From positions 3,686,001 through 3,750,000 of the forward strand of contig NZ_CP156060.1 of the NCBI RefSeq assembly GCF_039778605.1: a DNA stretch of 64,000 nucleotides. Direction: 5' to 3'. Shown in pieces: positions 20,501 through 27,886 of the stretch; within the stretch, counting starts at the first letter, position 1; each line of letters opens with the position of its first letter. The notes beneath the pieces were generated by a model. That model searched no databases. It was given only the letters and a program-made list of their open reading frames with translations, and had not been told where the DNA came from. The position numbers were made by a program, and so were the translations under genes. This DNA is from Flavobacterium sp. WV_118_3 (GTDB lineage Bacteria > Bacteroidota > Bacteroidia > Flavobacteriales > Flavobacteriaceae).

Positions 20501-23500
20501 TGCTCAGTTAGGTAACTATCCGATTGCAATGCCATTATACACGAATATTAATCCACATACACAAATTATTTACATCCGTGTGGTAAACACCGGAGTAAAC
20601 GCTTGTGCTTCTTTCAGTACCTTAACTTTAATTGTTAACGAAAGACCACGTATTGTAGAAGGAGATATTACCGATTACGAATTATGTGAGACCAGTACAC
20701 CGGGAGACGGATTTGAAATCTTTAACCTAACGACTAAAGATACCGAAGCGATCAATGGTCAGACAGGAGTAAACGTAACGTACTATACAAACGAACCGGA
20801 TGCCTTAGCAGGTACCAACCCAATTACAGGTGCGGCAGCTTATACTAATGCTACGAACCCACAAACGATCTGGTATCAATTGCAAAATGCATCAGGATGT
20901 ATCGCTGTAGGTTCATTCGATTTAATCGTAAACCCACTACCAACGGTACCGAACCCTGTGCCGGCGTATACATTGTGTGATTACACCGGACAGGCGTTAT
21001 ACGAGCAATTCGATCTATCGACCAAGATTCCGGAAATCATCGGAACAACAACCGGCTTGGAGGTTAAGTTTTATAAAACACAGGTTTTAGCCAATGCCGG
21101 AACAGCCGGAACGGAATTACCAACATTATATACCAACGAAGTAGCCACAGTACAAACGATTTTTGTACGTGTGACCAATAGTACAACAGGTTGTTACACG
21201 GTAACGGCAATGGACCTACGGGTAGAGCCACTACCGGTATTGGTAATGCCAACCGCTCCGGTAACCACATGTGACGGAACGAACAACGATGGAATTGGTG
21301 ATTTTGATTTAACGACTTTAATTCCGGGTATGTTAAGTGGCGAAGCTAACGTAGTGTTGAGTTTCCACGAAACACAACAAAATGCAGAAAACGGCTTGTT
21401 CCCAATTACGGTTCAACCGTACCAAAACATCAACCCATGGAACCAGACGTTATGGGTATTGGCGACTAACACGGTAACGGGATGTAAGAGTGTATACTCG
21501 TTCCAGTTAAAAGTAGAGCCGGCACCAATCATGCCAACGTTATTGGATCTTGCCGAGTGTGATACGGATTCGAATCCGCATGACAACCAGACGATGTTTG
21601 ATTTAACAGTACACACTGCGACAATCCTTGCGGCTCAACCAGGAGCGGCATCGGATTATGAAGTGAACTACTATATTTCACAAACCAATGCTCAGAATGG
21701 TTCACCATTTATCGTATCCAACGGGAACTTTATCGGAACCAACGGACAAACGATCTGGGTACGTGTTACGCATAAAGCAACGGGATGTTTCACCATCGGA
21801 AGCTTTAAACTGATTGTAAACAGTCCGCTGCAATTAACCCAGCCGGATGAGATTACCCTTTGTGATGATGCTTTACCAAACGATCAGCGTCAGATCTTTG
21901 ACCTAACGATTCGCGAGGCGCAAATCACCGGAGGCGCCACAGGATATACTTTCAACTACTACAGCAGTACGGCTTTACCACCGAACCCGGCTACGTTGAT
22001 CACCGATCCAACCGCGTTCCACAATACGGCTACAGTACAGACGTTATTAGTAGGAGTAGTAAGCGGAGCAGGCTGTAGCAGTTATGTAACCTTAACCATC
22101 CGTGTTACGCCACTACCGGAACCGAAATTCGACCCGGCACCACTTGTAACCTGTGATGATGATTACCCTGGAGACGGAATCACGTTCTTTGATGTAACGC
22201 AAAATGCGAGCTACATCTTAAATAATGCGAACTACGTATTAACGTATCACCCAACTCAGGCGGATGCTTTAGCGGGAATCAACGCGATTGCTACACCAAC
22301 CAACTGGCAAAATATGGATGCTAACGGAAACGCTTTAACCAGCGTATGGGTACGTGTAACAACTGCACCGGCTAACAACCGTGACCGTTGTTCGTTAGTA
22401 GTAGAACAACCATTAATCGTAAACCCACGACCAGCGGCAGGTCCTGTAACGGATTACCATATGTGTCAGATTCTATTCACAGGAAGTGGTGTATTTGATT
22501 TAAGTACGAAAACCCCTGAAGCTTTAGCCGGACAAGGTCCAGCAGGTTACACGGTGAGCTACCATGCTAACCAGGCAGATGCGGATACCGGAGCAAATCC
22601 ACTGGCAACCAGTCACCCAAGTACCGTGAACGGAGAGACCATCTATGTACGTGTGGTAAACACCGCAACAGGATGTTACAATACGACCAGTTTCCAATTA
22701 TTTGTAGAGCGAGGATCGGAAGCTACCGATGTAGCGGATATCGACAGATGTGATGATCTGAATGATCAAACGGAAACGTTTAACTTGAATGATTTAGACG
22801 CTACGATCTTAGGGCCTGTACAGGCAGCGGATCCGAACTTTAGCATAAGCTACTATGCTTCGGATGCTGATTTAGCCAACGGAACACCAATTGGAACACC
22901 GGGAGCTTATACGATCACGGATTACCTGACGCACGAAATCATTGCGGTAGTTAAAAATACGTATAGTGCTTACGGATGTCCTGCTGAAATCCGATTCAAT
23001 ATCACGGTACACCGTTTACCGGAGCCAACACCAAACGCAGGATTTGTGTGTATTGATCAAGAAACTGGAACAGTACTAAGTACGCATATCATCAACAGTG
23101 GATTGGATGCTACAACGCATACGTTCCAATGGTATGAGAATGATGCAGCCGGAGTACCACAACCAATTGCAGGCGCAACAGGAGCGACGTATGAAGTAAA
23201 CCACCCGGGAACGTTCTCTGTAATTGCAACCAGTATTGCAACAGGATGTCCTTCATTACCGGCATCAGTTGTGATCACACAATCGGAACCGGCAGAAGTA
23301 ACGGCTTATGTATCGAATGCCTTTACGGATAACCAATCGATTACAGTAGAAGCGATTGGAATCGGGGAGTATGTATACCAGTTAGACGAAGGCGATATCC
23401 AGACAAGCCCTGTATTTACTAATGTAAGCTCTGGATCGCATACCGTAACGGTATACGATAACAAAGGTTGTGCTACGGTAACCATCCCTGTAACAGCGAT

Positions 23501-23768
23501 CAACTATCCGCATTACTTTACACCAAACGGAGACGGTTACCACGATTTCTGGAATATTGGTGATTTAGAAAACGATGCAAACGCAAAAATTTATATATTT
23601 GACCGATACGGAAAACTATTGAAACAGATCAAACCATCGCGCTCAACCGGATGGGACGGAACGATGAACGGTCAACAGCTGCCATCGACGGATTACTGGT
23701 TCACAGTGACCTATACGGAGAATGGAGATATTAAAGAGTTTAAAGCGCATTTCTCATTAAAAAGATAA
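17589..23768 (+). CDS. giant T9SS type B adhesin with choice-of-anchor L domain
   Basis: 2059-residue secreted surface protein. A Sec signal peptide (MKKLSPLLFLLFSVVAFSQ) leads into a choice-of-anchor L domain (about residues 25-290; YTVPQLVQDVLI, FLFASEEYGTYQC). Four tandem Ig-like repeats of about 85 residues lie at about 563-920 (pattern ICSGDTAVLTFNGTPNA). Eleven copies of a repeat of about 95 residues (C-D...DG...FDLT...YTN...QTIYVRVxNxxTGC) are present: two near residues 378-560 and nine at about 930-1800. The last 85 residues are a type B T9SS sorting domain (FTPNGDGYHDFWNIG, FDRYGKLLKQI, DGTMNGQQLPSTDYWF). Likely SprB-like adhesin; a gliding or attachment role is inferred. The PorP/SprF gene follows after 5 nt. 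Confidence 0.93.
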   Translation: MKKLSPLLFLLFSVVAFSQPITVNSNTYTVPQLVQDVLINSQCAQISNVTWRTGNTNGQGSENGIGYFQNTNPNFPIQSGVILSTGRATSAPGPNNGILSQGSTSWTGDADLKQAMVNAGVVSNAYVYNNASYIQFNFTPLTDSFSFNFLFASEEYGTYQCTTDYTDAFAFILTNLTTGQSTNLAVVPGTSIPISVFTVSDQANNNSCVSQNPAYFGMYYPQNGTPAAPINFNGRTVVMNASAMVTPNTPYRIKMVIGDGGGQPPNNTSDTAYDSAVFLQAGSFNVGQASLGGNLTIDNLGALCPGEIRTLSTGLDPAFYTFQWTNGGNPIPGATGPSYGVSAPGTYGVIITNVSGACVQQPDPVTVEVFPPIAAGTPIDLFRCGDGTTPVSFNLDENHAAILAGLDPGTIITYHTSLADAEQGANYVQDPTNFLTPITRTIYVNVSTGENACYVIRQFNVNVISCTADPVRPDDQTVCDIDSDGLETFDLTQFYTTILGGQNASDYNITFHLNQADADNDVNPITPANAFTTGNQTVYIRMERAADPTVFGTTSFNLILKALPLATISGPDGICNGSSAIIVFQGTPNATVNYTVDTNPASITLDASGNGSVITPPVTANTVYSLVSVVSNDTAPQCARNLTGSVNITVYNAPTATIGTDTTICSGDTAVLTFNGTPNAVVTYNNGTVDQTVTLDGTGAASVTVGPLSATTTYNLVRVISSGTPACLATLTGSATITVNPLPTATISAPALICSGDTAVVTFTGPANATITYSDGTATATINLDGAGQATITTPVLTASATYTLVNVAVAGPPACNQNLSASVTIGVKALPVATVTGPASVCSGSSADIVFNGTPNATVTYTIGTDPTQFTITLNSAGTATVATGAITGPVTYALVSVQSNGTPNCSQPQTTSHTVTTVVAPTIFNPTPLEVCNSNYDDGIETFDLSIKIAEITGGDPNLTVTFHETPEDAQLGNYPIAMPLYTNINPHTQIIYIRVVNTGVNACASFSTLTLIVNERPRIVEGDITDYELCETSTPGDGFEIFNLTTKDTEAINGQTGVNVTYYTNEPDALAGTNPITGAAAYTNATNPQTIWYQLQNASGCIAVGSFDLIVNPLPTVPNPVPAYTLCDYTGQALYEQFDLSTKIPEIIGTTTGLEVKFYKTQVLANAGTAGTELPTLYTNEVATVQTIFVRVTNSTTGCYTVTAMDLRVEPLPVLVMPTAPVTTCDGTNNDGIGDFDLTTLIPGMLSGEANVVLSFHETQQNAENGLFPITVQPYQNINPWNQTLWVLATNTVTGCKSVYSFQLKVEPAPIMPTLLDLAECDTDSNPHDNQTMFDLTVHTATILAAQPGAASDYEVNYYISQTNAQNGSPFIVSNGNFIGTNGQTIWVRVTHKATGCFTIGSFKLIVNSPLQLTQPDEITLCDDALPNDQRQIFDLTIREAQITGGATGYTFNYYSSTALPPNPATLITDPTAFHNTATVQTLLVGVVSGAGCSSYVTLTIRVTPLPEPKFDPAPLVTCDDDYPGDGITFFDVTQNASYILNNANYVLTYHPTQADALAGINAIATPTNWQNMDANGNALTSVWVRVTTAPANNRDRCSLVVEQPLIVNPRPAAGPVTDYHMCQILFTGSGVFDLSTKTPEALAGQGPAGYTVSYHANQADADTGANPLATSHPSTVNGETIYVRVVNTATGCYNTTSFQLFVERGSEATDVADIDRCDDLNDQTETFNLNDLDATILGPVQAADPNFSISYYASDADLANGTPIGTPGAYTITDYLTHEIIAVVKNTYSAYGCPAEIRFNITVHRLPEPTPNAGFVCIDQETGTVLSTHIINSGLDATTHTFQWYENDAAGVPQPIAGATGATYEVNHPGTFSVIATSIATGCPSLPASVVITQSEPAEVTAYVSNAFTDNQSITVEAIGIGEYVYQLDEGDIQTSPVFTNVSSGSHTVTVYDNKGCATVTIPVTAINYPHYFTPNGDGYHDFWNIGDLENDANAKIYIFDRYGKLLKQIKPSRSTGWDGTMNGQQLPSTDYWFTVTYTENGDIKEFKAHFSLKR

Positions 23769-23773
23769 CCCAA

Positions 23774-24769
23774 ATGAATATTTTTAAAAAACGTTATTTA
23801 GTTTTAGCATTATTTTTATCCCAGATGTCTTTCGCACAGGAAGGGATTGCAGTTTATTCTGATTATTTATCGGATAACTATTATCTGATCCACCCGTCGA
23901 TGGCCGGGGCAGCAAATTGTGGAAAAATCCGATTAACAGCCAGACAGCAATGGTTTGGTCAGGATGATGCACCTGCCTTACAAACGTTGAGTTTTAATAC
24001 CAGTGTTGGGGAGCAATCCGGTATCGGTATTATTGCTTTTAATGATAAGAACGGGTATCATTCACAAATGGGAGGTAAGATTACTTATGCGCACCATATC
24101 CGTTTTTCCAGAGGTGCTAACGATTTGAATCAGTTGTCATTTGGTATGAGTGCCGGTTTGGTACAAAGTACGCTGGATGAATCCAAATTTGGAAATGAGT
24201 TTGATCCAATTGTTGCCGGTATGAAACAAAAAGATTCGTATTTTAATATCGATTTAGGGGCGTCTTACCACTACCTTGATTTCTATACGCACTTTACGGT
24301 TAAGAATGCCGTGTCAAACAAGCGTGATATCTATACCGATATTGAAAGTGATAACTTAAGAAAATATTTATGGAGTGTGGGTTATGTGTTTGGTAACAGT
24401 GATAGCGGATTATCATGGGAGCCATCTGTAATGTTACAGTATGTAGATAAAACCAAAGAGAAAACCTTCGATATCAACCTGAAAGTTTATAAAGATATGG
24501 ACTTCGGTAAATTATGGGGAGGTTTGTCTTATAGAAGAAGTTTTGACGGTGCTCAATTCGTTGCCGATAACAGCGTGAGTGATCAGAAATTGCAATATAT
24601 CACTCCTATCGTTGGGGTGAATTACAAGAACTTTATGTTCGCTTATACGTATTCACACTTAACGGGTGATGTAAAATTTGATAACTCAGGATTCCATCAA
24701 ATCACACTTGGTATCAACTTATTCTGTAAGCGTGAACCATACGATTGTCACTGTCCTGCAGTTAACTAA
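23774..24769 (+). CDS. PorP/SprF family T9SS membrane protein
   Basis: 331-residue outer-membrane beta-barrel protein with a signal peptide (KKRYLVLALFLSQMSFAQ). The family opening (Y..YLSDNYYLIHPSMAGAANCGKIRLTARQQWFGQDDAP) is diagnostic. SprF-type proteins help secrete or attach a type B T9SS partner encoded next to them; here that partner is the adhesin ending 5 nt upstream. The gene is followed by a strong terminator, so adhesin plus SprF form a closed two-gene operon. The C-terminus ends with CKREPYDCHCPAVN, an unusual Cys-rich tail. Confidence 0.93.
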   Translation: MNIFKKRYLVLALFLSQMSFAQEGIAVYSDYLSDNYYLIHPSMAGAANCGKIRLTARQQWFGQDDAPALQTLSFNTSVGEQSGIGIIAFNDKNGYHSQMGGKITYAHHIRFSRGANDLNQLSFGMSAGLVQSTLDESKFGNEFDPIVAGMKQKDSYFNIDLGASYHYLDFYTHFTVKNAVSNKRDIYTDIESDNLRKYLWSVGYVFGNSDSGLSWEPSVMLQYVDKTKEKTFDINLKVYKDMDFGKLWGGLSYRRSFDGAQFVADNSVSDQKLQYITPIVGVNYKNFMFAYTYSHLTGDVKFDNSGFHQITLGINLFCKREPYDCHCPAVN

Positions 24770-24791
24770 TTATAAAGAGATTATTAATTCT

Positions 24792-24818
24792 GTCCCGATT
24801 TATTCGGGACATTTTTTT
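24792..24818 (+). terminator. intrinsic terminator after adhesin/SprF operon
   Basis: GTCCCGA and TCGGGAC form a 7-bp stem with a 5-nt loop, followed by ATTTTTTT. Confidence 0.88.
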
Positions 24819-24829
24819 AGAAGACAGTT

Positions 24830-25342
24830 ATGGTTATAAAAGAAGTTAGAGGAAAGTATCCTCAAATCCCAGAGGATTGTTATGTGGCCGAAAATGCCAC
24901 TATTGTCGGTGATGTGTCCTTTGGTGCCTCATGTAGTGTTTGGTTCAATGCTGTCGTGCGGGGTGATGTGCATTATATAAAAGTAGGCGATAAGGTAAAC
25001 ATCCAGGACGGTGCGGTGATTCATTGTACGTATCAGAAGCATCCAACAATAATTGGAAATAACGTTTCCATCGGACATAATGCGATTGTACACGGTTGTA
25101 CGATCGAAGATAATGTACTCATTGGAATGGGAGCGATAGTAATGGATAATTGCGTGATCAAGAGTAATTCGATTATTGCTGCGGGTTCGGTGGTCACACA
25201 GAACACTGTAGTGGAATCCGGGGTGATTTACGCCGGTATTCCGGCTAAAAAGGTAAAAGATATCAACGCGTCGGATTTCGCCGGGGAAATCGAGCGTATT
25301 TCAAATAATTACGTAATGTATTCCAGTTGGTTTAAAGAATAA
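24830..25342 (+). CDS. gamma carbonic anhydrase family protein (left-handed beta-helix)
   Basis: 170-residue hexapeptide-repeat protein of the gamma-CA/YrdA family, presumably a cytoplasmic trimer. Three metal-binding His positions are recognisable: His in IQDGAVIHCT, and the GHNAIVHG pair. Repeated hexapeptides (VAENATIVGDVSFGASCSVWFNAVV; VLIGMGAIVMDNCVIKSNSIIAAGSVV) and the C-terminal YAGIPAKKVKDI helix complete the fold. Real carbonic anhydrase activity has not been shown for many members, so the reaction is uncertain. The gene lies alone between two terminators. Confidence 0.9.
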   Translation: MVIKEVRGKYPQIPEDCYVAENATIVGDVSFGASCSVWFNAVVRGDVHYIKVGDKVNIQDGAVIHCTYQKHPTIIGNNVSIGHNAIVHGCTIEDNVLIGMGAIVMDNCVIKSNSIIAAGSVVTQNTVVESGVIYAGIPAKKVKDINASDFAGEIERISNNYVMYSSWFKE

Positions 25343-25380
25343 GTTTGTTTCTTTTTTTACTCGCGGATTTAGTAACATAT

Positions 25381-25415
25381 AAAAGGCCATCTTAAGATAA
25401 AAGATGGCCTTTTTA
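25381..25415. terminator. bidirectional terminator between gamma-CA and murI
   Basis: AAAAGGCCATCTT (25381-25393) pairs with AAGATGGCCTTTT (25401-25413), a 13-bp perfect stem with T runs on both strands, between convergent genes. Confidence 0.88.
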
Positions 25416-25433
25416 GTACAATGTATTTTCAGT

Positions 25434-26219
25434 TTAAAAATCGATTACGGAAACACTGTCGGAAAAAGGAGTACCCAATAGTTTTTTGAGAACATCCGCT
25501 TTCGAATTGGTGTAGAATAAATGTTTAGTTGCTTCGTGTGAAGTGTTTAACAGTCCGTTTTGTTCCAGTATGTTTTTGGTTTGTTTCGCAACGGCTTCAC
25601 CGGAGTCGATAATTTTAATGTGATCCGGAATGATTTCTTTAATCTGTGGAATCAGAAAAGGGTAGTGCGTGCAACCCAAAACCAGATAATCCATATTGGC
25701 GGCTACCATCGGATCGAGATAGGTTTTTAGCAACTCTTTAATCTCTTCTGATTCAAGATCGCCGTTTTCGATTAGCTGAACCAGATTATAGCCCACCTGT
25801 TCAATGATATTGAGGTGCTGGTAGTTCGCTATGGTTTTGTGGAATAACTCGCTGTTTAGTGTTCCTTTTGTAGCCAGGATTCCAATGGTTTCGGTCTTGG
25901 TCTGATTGGCAGCCGGTTTAATCGCCGGTTCGATACCAATAAAAGGAATGTCATAGCGGGCACGTAGTTCTTTTATCGCATTCGTTGTTGCGGTATTACA
26001 GGCAACGATTACCATTTTACAACCGCGTTCGATTAAATAGTCAACGTTTTTACAACTTAAACGGATAATGTCTTCTTTGGTCTTTTGACCATATGGGGCG
26101 TTTTTACTATCGGCTAAATAGATGGTGTTTTCATGAGGGAGGAGTTGATGTACCTCTTTCCAGATGGAAATGCCTCCAACACCGGAGTCGAATAAGCCTA
26201 TGGGGTTTTTACTACTCAT
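25434..26219 (-). CDS. murI: glutamate racemase MurI
   Basis: 261 residues, normal length. It converts L- to D-glutamate for peptidoglycan. Diagnostic motifs: PIGLFDSGVGGISIW (catalytic Asp), YLADSKNAPYG, VIVACNTATTNAI (first catalytic Cys) and LVLGCTHYPFL (second Cys and His). A TATATTTG box on the minus strand at 26224-26231 lies only 4 nt before the ATG, so if it is used the mRNA would be nearly leaderless. The intrinsic terminator of the OmpH genes lies immediately upstream, arguing for an own promoter. Confidence 0.95.
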   Translation of the reverse strand: MSSKNPIGLFDSGVGGISIWKEVHQLLPHENTIYLADSKNAPYGQKTKEDIIRLSCKNVDYLIERGCKMVIVACNTATTNAIKELRARYDIPFIGIEPAIKPAANQTKTETIGILATKGTLNSELFHKTIANYQHLNIIEQVGYNLVQLIENGDLESEEIKELLKTYLDPMVAANMDYLVLGCTHYPFLIPQIKEIIPDHIKIIDSGEAVAKQTKNILEQNGLLNTSHEATKHLFYTNSKADVLKKLLGTPFSDSVSVIDF

Positions 26220-26230
26220 TACACAAATAT

Positions 26231-26264
26231 AAAAAAAAACTGCCCTTGGAAAAAGAGCAGTTTT
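26231..26264 (-). terminator. intrinsic terminator of the BamA/OmpH gene group
   Basis: On the minus strand AAAACTGC and GCAGTTTT form an 8-bp stem followed by a T tract. It sits between the second OmpH stop (26285) and the murI start (26219). Confidence 0.8.
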
Positions 26265-26284
26265 ATTTTTATGAATAGAATGGA

Positions 26285-26797
26285 TTATTTAAATCCTAAT
26301 TCTTTTTTAACGTCACCTAATAAATCCGGACCGTCGGCCAATATTACACCACTTCCGTCAGTTGAATCTAATACATACTGGTATCCTTTTGCTTTCGCTA
26401 CTTTTTGGATAGCCGTTCTTGCTTTTTCCATGATTGGTTTTACAAGATCCAATTCTTTTTGTTGTAATTCTTTTCCAGCATTCTCTCTGTACTGTTGGAT
26501 TCGCTGACCCATATCCTGCATTTCTTTAGAACGTGTTTCGTTGATCGCTTCAGTTACAGTGGCTGCTTCTCCCTCGTATTTTTTCAATTTGGTTTGATAC
26601 TCACTAACCATGGTTTTATATTGTGCATCGTATGTCTCACCAATTTTTTTTACTTGAGCCTGTGCGGTTTTCATGTCCGGGTAGCTTGTCATCAGTTCAC
26701 TTACGTTGATGTGTGCTATTTTTGCCTGTGCAGAAATAGTTTGACTAGCACCAATGAAAAGTGCAGCAGCGATAAGTAAAGTTTTTAACTGTTTCAT
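26285..26797 (-). CDS. OmpH/Skp family periplasmic chaperone
   Basis: 170 residues, the usual Skp length. Signal peptide MKQLKTLLIAAALFIGASQTISAQ, then the OmpH pattern AKIAHINVSELMTSYPDMKTAQAQVKK, long coiled-coil arms (about residues 45-125) and the closing IMEKARTAIQKVAKAKGYQYVLDST. Skp-type trimers hold unfolded outer-membrane proteins in the periplasm for delivery to BamA, whose gene is two upstream. It is the second of two tandem OmpH genes, 17 nt after the first. Confidence 0.92.
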   Translation of the reverse strand: MKQLKTLLIAAALFIGASQTISAQAKIAHINVSELMTSYPDMKTAQAQVKKIGETYDAQYKTMVSEYQTKLKKYEGEAATVTEAINETRSKEMQDMGQRIQQYRENAGKELQQKELDLVKPIMEKARTAIQKVAKAKGYQYVLDSTDGSGVILADGPDLLGDVKKELGFK

Positions 26798-26814
26798 TGT
26801 TTTAGGTATTTAAT

Positions 26815-27846
26815 TTAATTTTCTGATTTATTTTCTGTTGTCTTATTTTTCAATTTTTCTTCGCGCTCTTTTTTAGCCTTTTCTCTTTCTTCCAATATTT
26901 TTTGTTTGCGCTCTTCTAAGGCTTTTTTACGCTCTTCTATTTTTTGCTGACGTTCCTGTGCTGCTTTTTCACGGGCTTCCTGTTGTGCCGCTTTTAGGTC
27001 GGCTTTAGGATCTGACGCCGGTGCAGTTACTGCAGTTCCGTCTGCTGCTTTTTCGGCTGGTTTATCAGTCGCTTTATTTTCGGTTTTGTTACCACCTTGT
27101 TTCGCTTTTCGCTCTTCAAGTAGGAGTTTTCTCTTTTCTTCCTGCTCCAGTTTTCGGGCTTCCAGTTCTGCTTTACGATCGGCAATTAGTTTTTCACGAG
27201 CCGCCTTTCTTTCGTCAATTTTTCGCTGACGTTCCACCTGATCCGGATTAGCATTATCCATATCTTCTTTGCGTTCCTGCGCTTCCAGTTCTTTTTGCTG
27301 TTTTTTGCTCAACTGCTCTTTTTTCTGCGAACGGGTTAGTACGCGAAGTACCTGATCACTAATGTCAAAACGTTGTGCTGCAAAAAGCATGGTCAAATCG
27401 GATGACTTGTCAAATACGAAATCGTATTTTTTGGCTTCGGCAATATCCTGAACGGCATTAAATACCTGATCCTGGATTGGTTTTACCAACATGGTTTTCT
27501 GTGTCATCAGATCCCCTTGCGGACCAAAACGTTTTTGCTGATAATCCAACATTTCTGTTTCCAGGAATTTGATTTCTTCCTCTCTTTCGGCAATTAATTC
27601 TTTAGTAAGTAAAACCTTTTCTGTTTTAAGGCTTTCCTTTAATTTATTGACTTCATTTTTTTTGGCTTCGATCTCCTGTTTCCAGCCTTGTGCTTTTAGT
27701 TCCAACTGGTTTTTCGCTTCGGCATATTCCGGTGCTTTTTCCAGAATATATTCCATATCGATATAACCTATGCGGATTCCTCTACCTTGCGCATTCGATG
27801 CGATACTAACAAATGTTACAAGTGCCAATAAAAAATATTTTCTCAT
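26815..27846 (-). CDS. OmpH/Skp family protein with extended charged coiled-coil tail
   Basis: 343 residues, about twice the normal Skp length. Signal peptide MRKYFLLALVTFVSIASNAQ; OmpH domain about residues 21-175 (IRIGYIDMEYILEKAPEYAEAKNQL ... VQDIAEAKKYDFVFDKSSDLTMLF). The remaining 165 residues are a Lys/Glu/Arg/Gln-rich helix, including repeats of the type KIEERKKALEERKQKILEEREKAKKE, broken by an Ala/Pro-rich spacer (about 255-280). It presumably works as a periplasmic chaperone with BamA, 40 nt upstream; the tail's purpose is unknown. Confidence 0.9.
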   Translation of the reverse strand: MRKYFLLALVTFVSIASNAQGRGIRIGYIDMEYILEKAPEYAEAKNQLELKAQGWKQEIEAKKNEVNKLKESLKTEKVLLTKELIAEREEEIKFLETEMLDYQQKRFGPQGDLMTQKTMLVKPIQDQVFNAVQDIAEAKKYDFVFDKSSDLTMLFAAQRFDISDQVLRVLTRSQKKEQLSKKQQKELEAQERKEDMDNANPDQVERQRKIDERKAAREKLIADRKAELEARKLEQEEKRKLLLEERKAKQGGNKTENKATDKPAEKAADGTAVTAPASDPKADLKAAQQEAREKAAQERQQKIEERKKALEERKQKILEEREKAKKEREEKLKNKTTENKSEN

Positions 27847-27886
27847 AGAATTAAATATTATTTTTCAACTATCGTGCCAAACTTTA

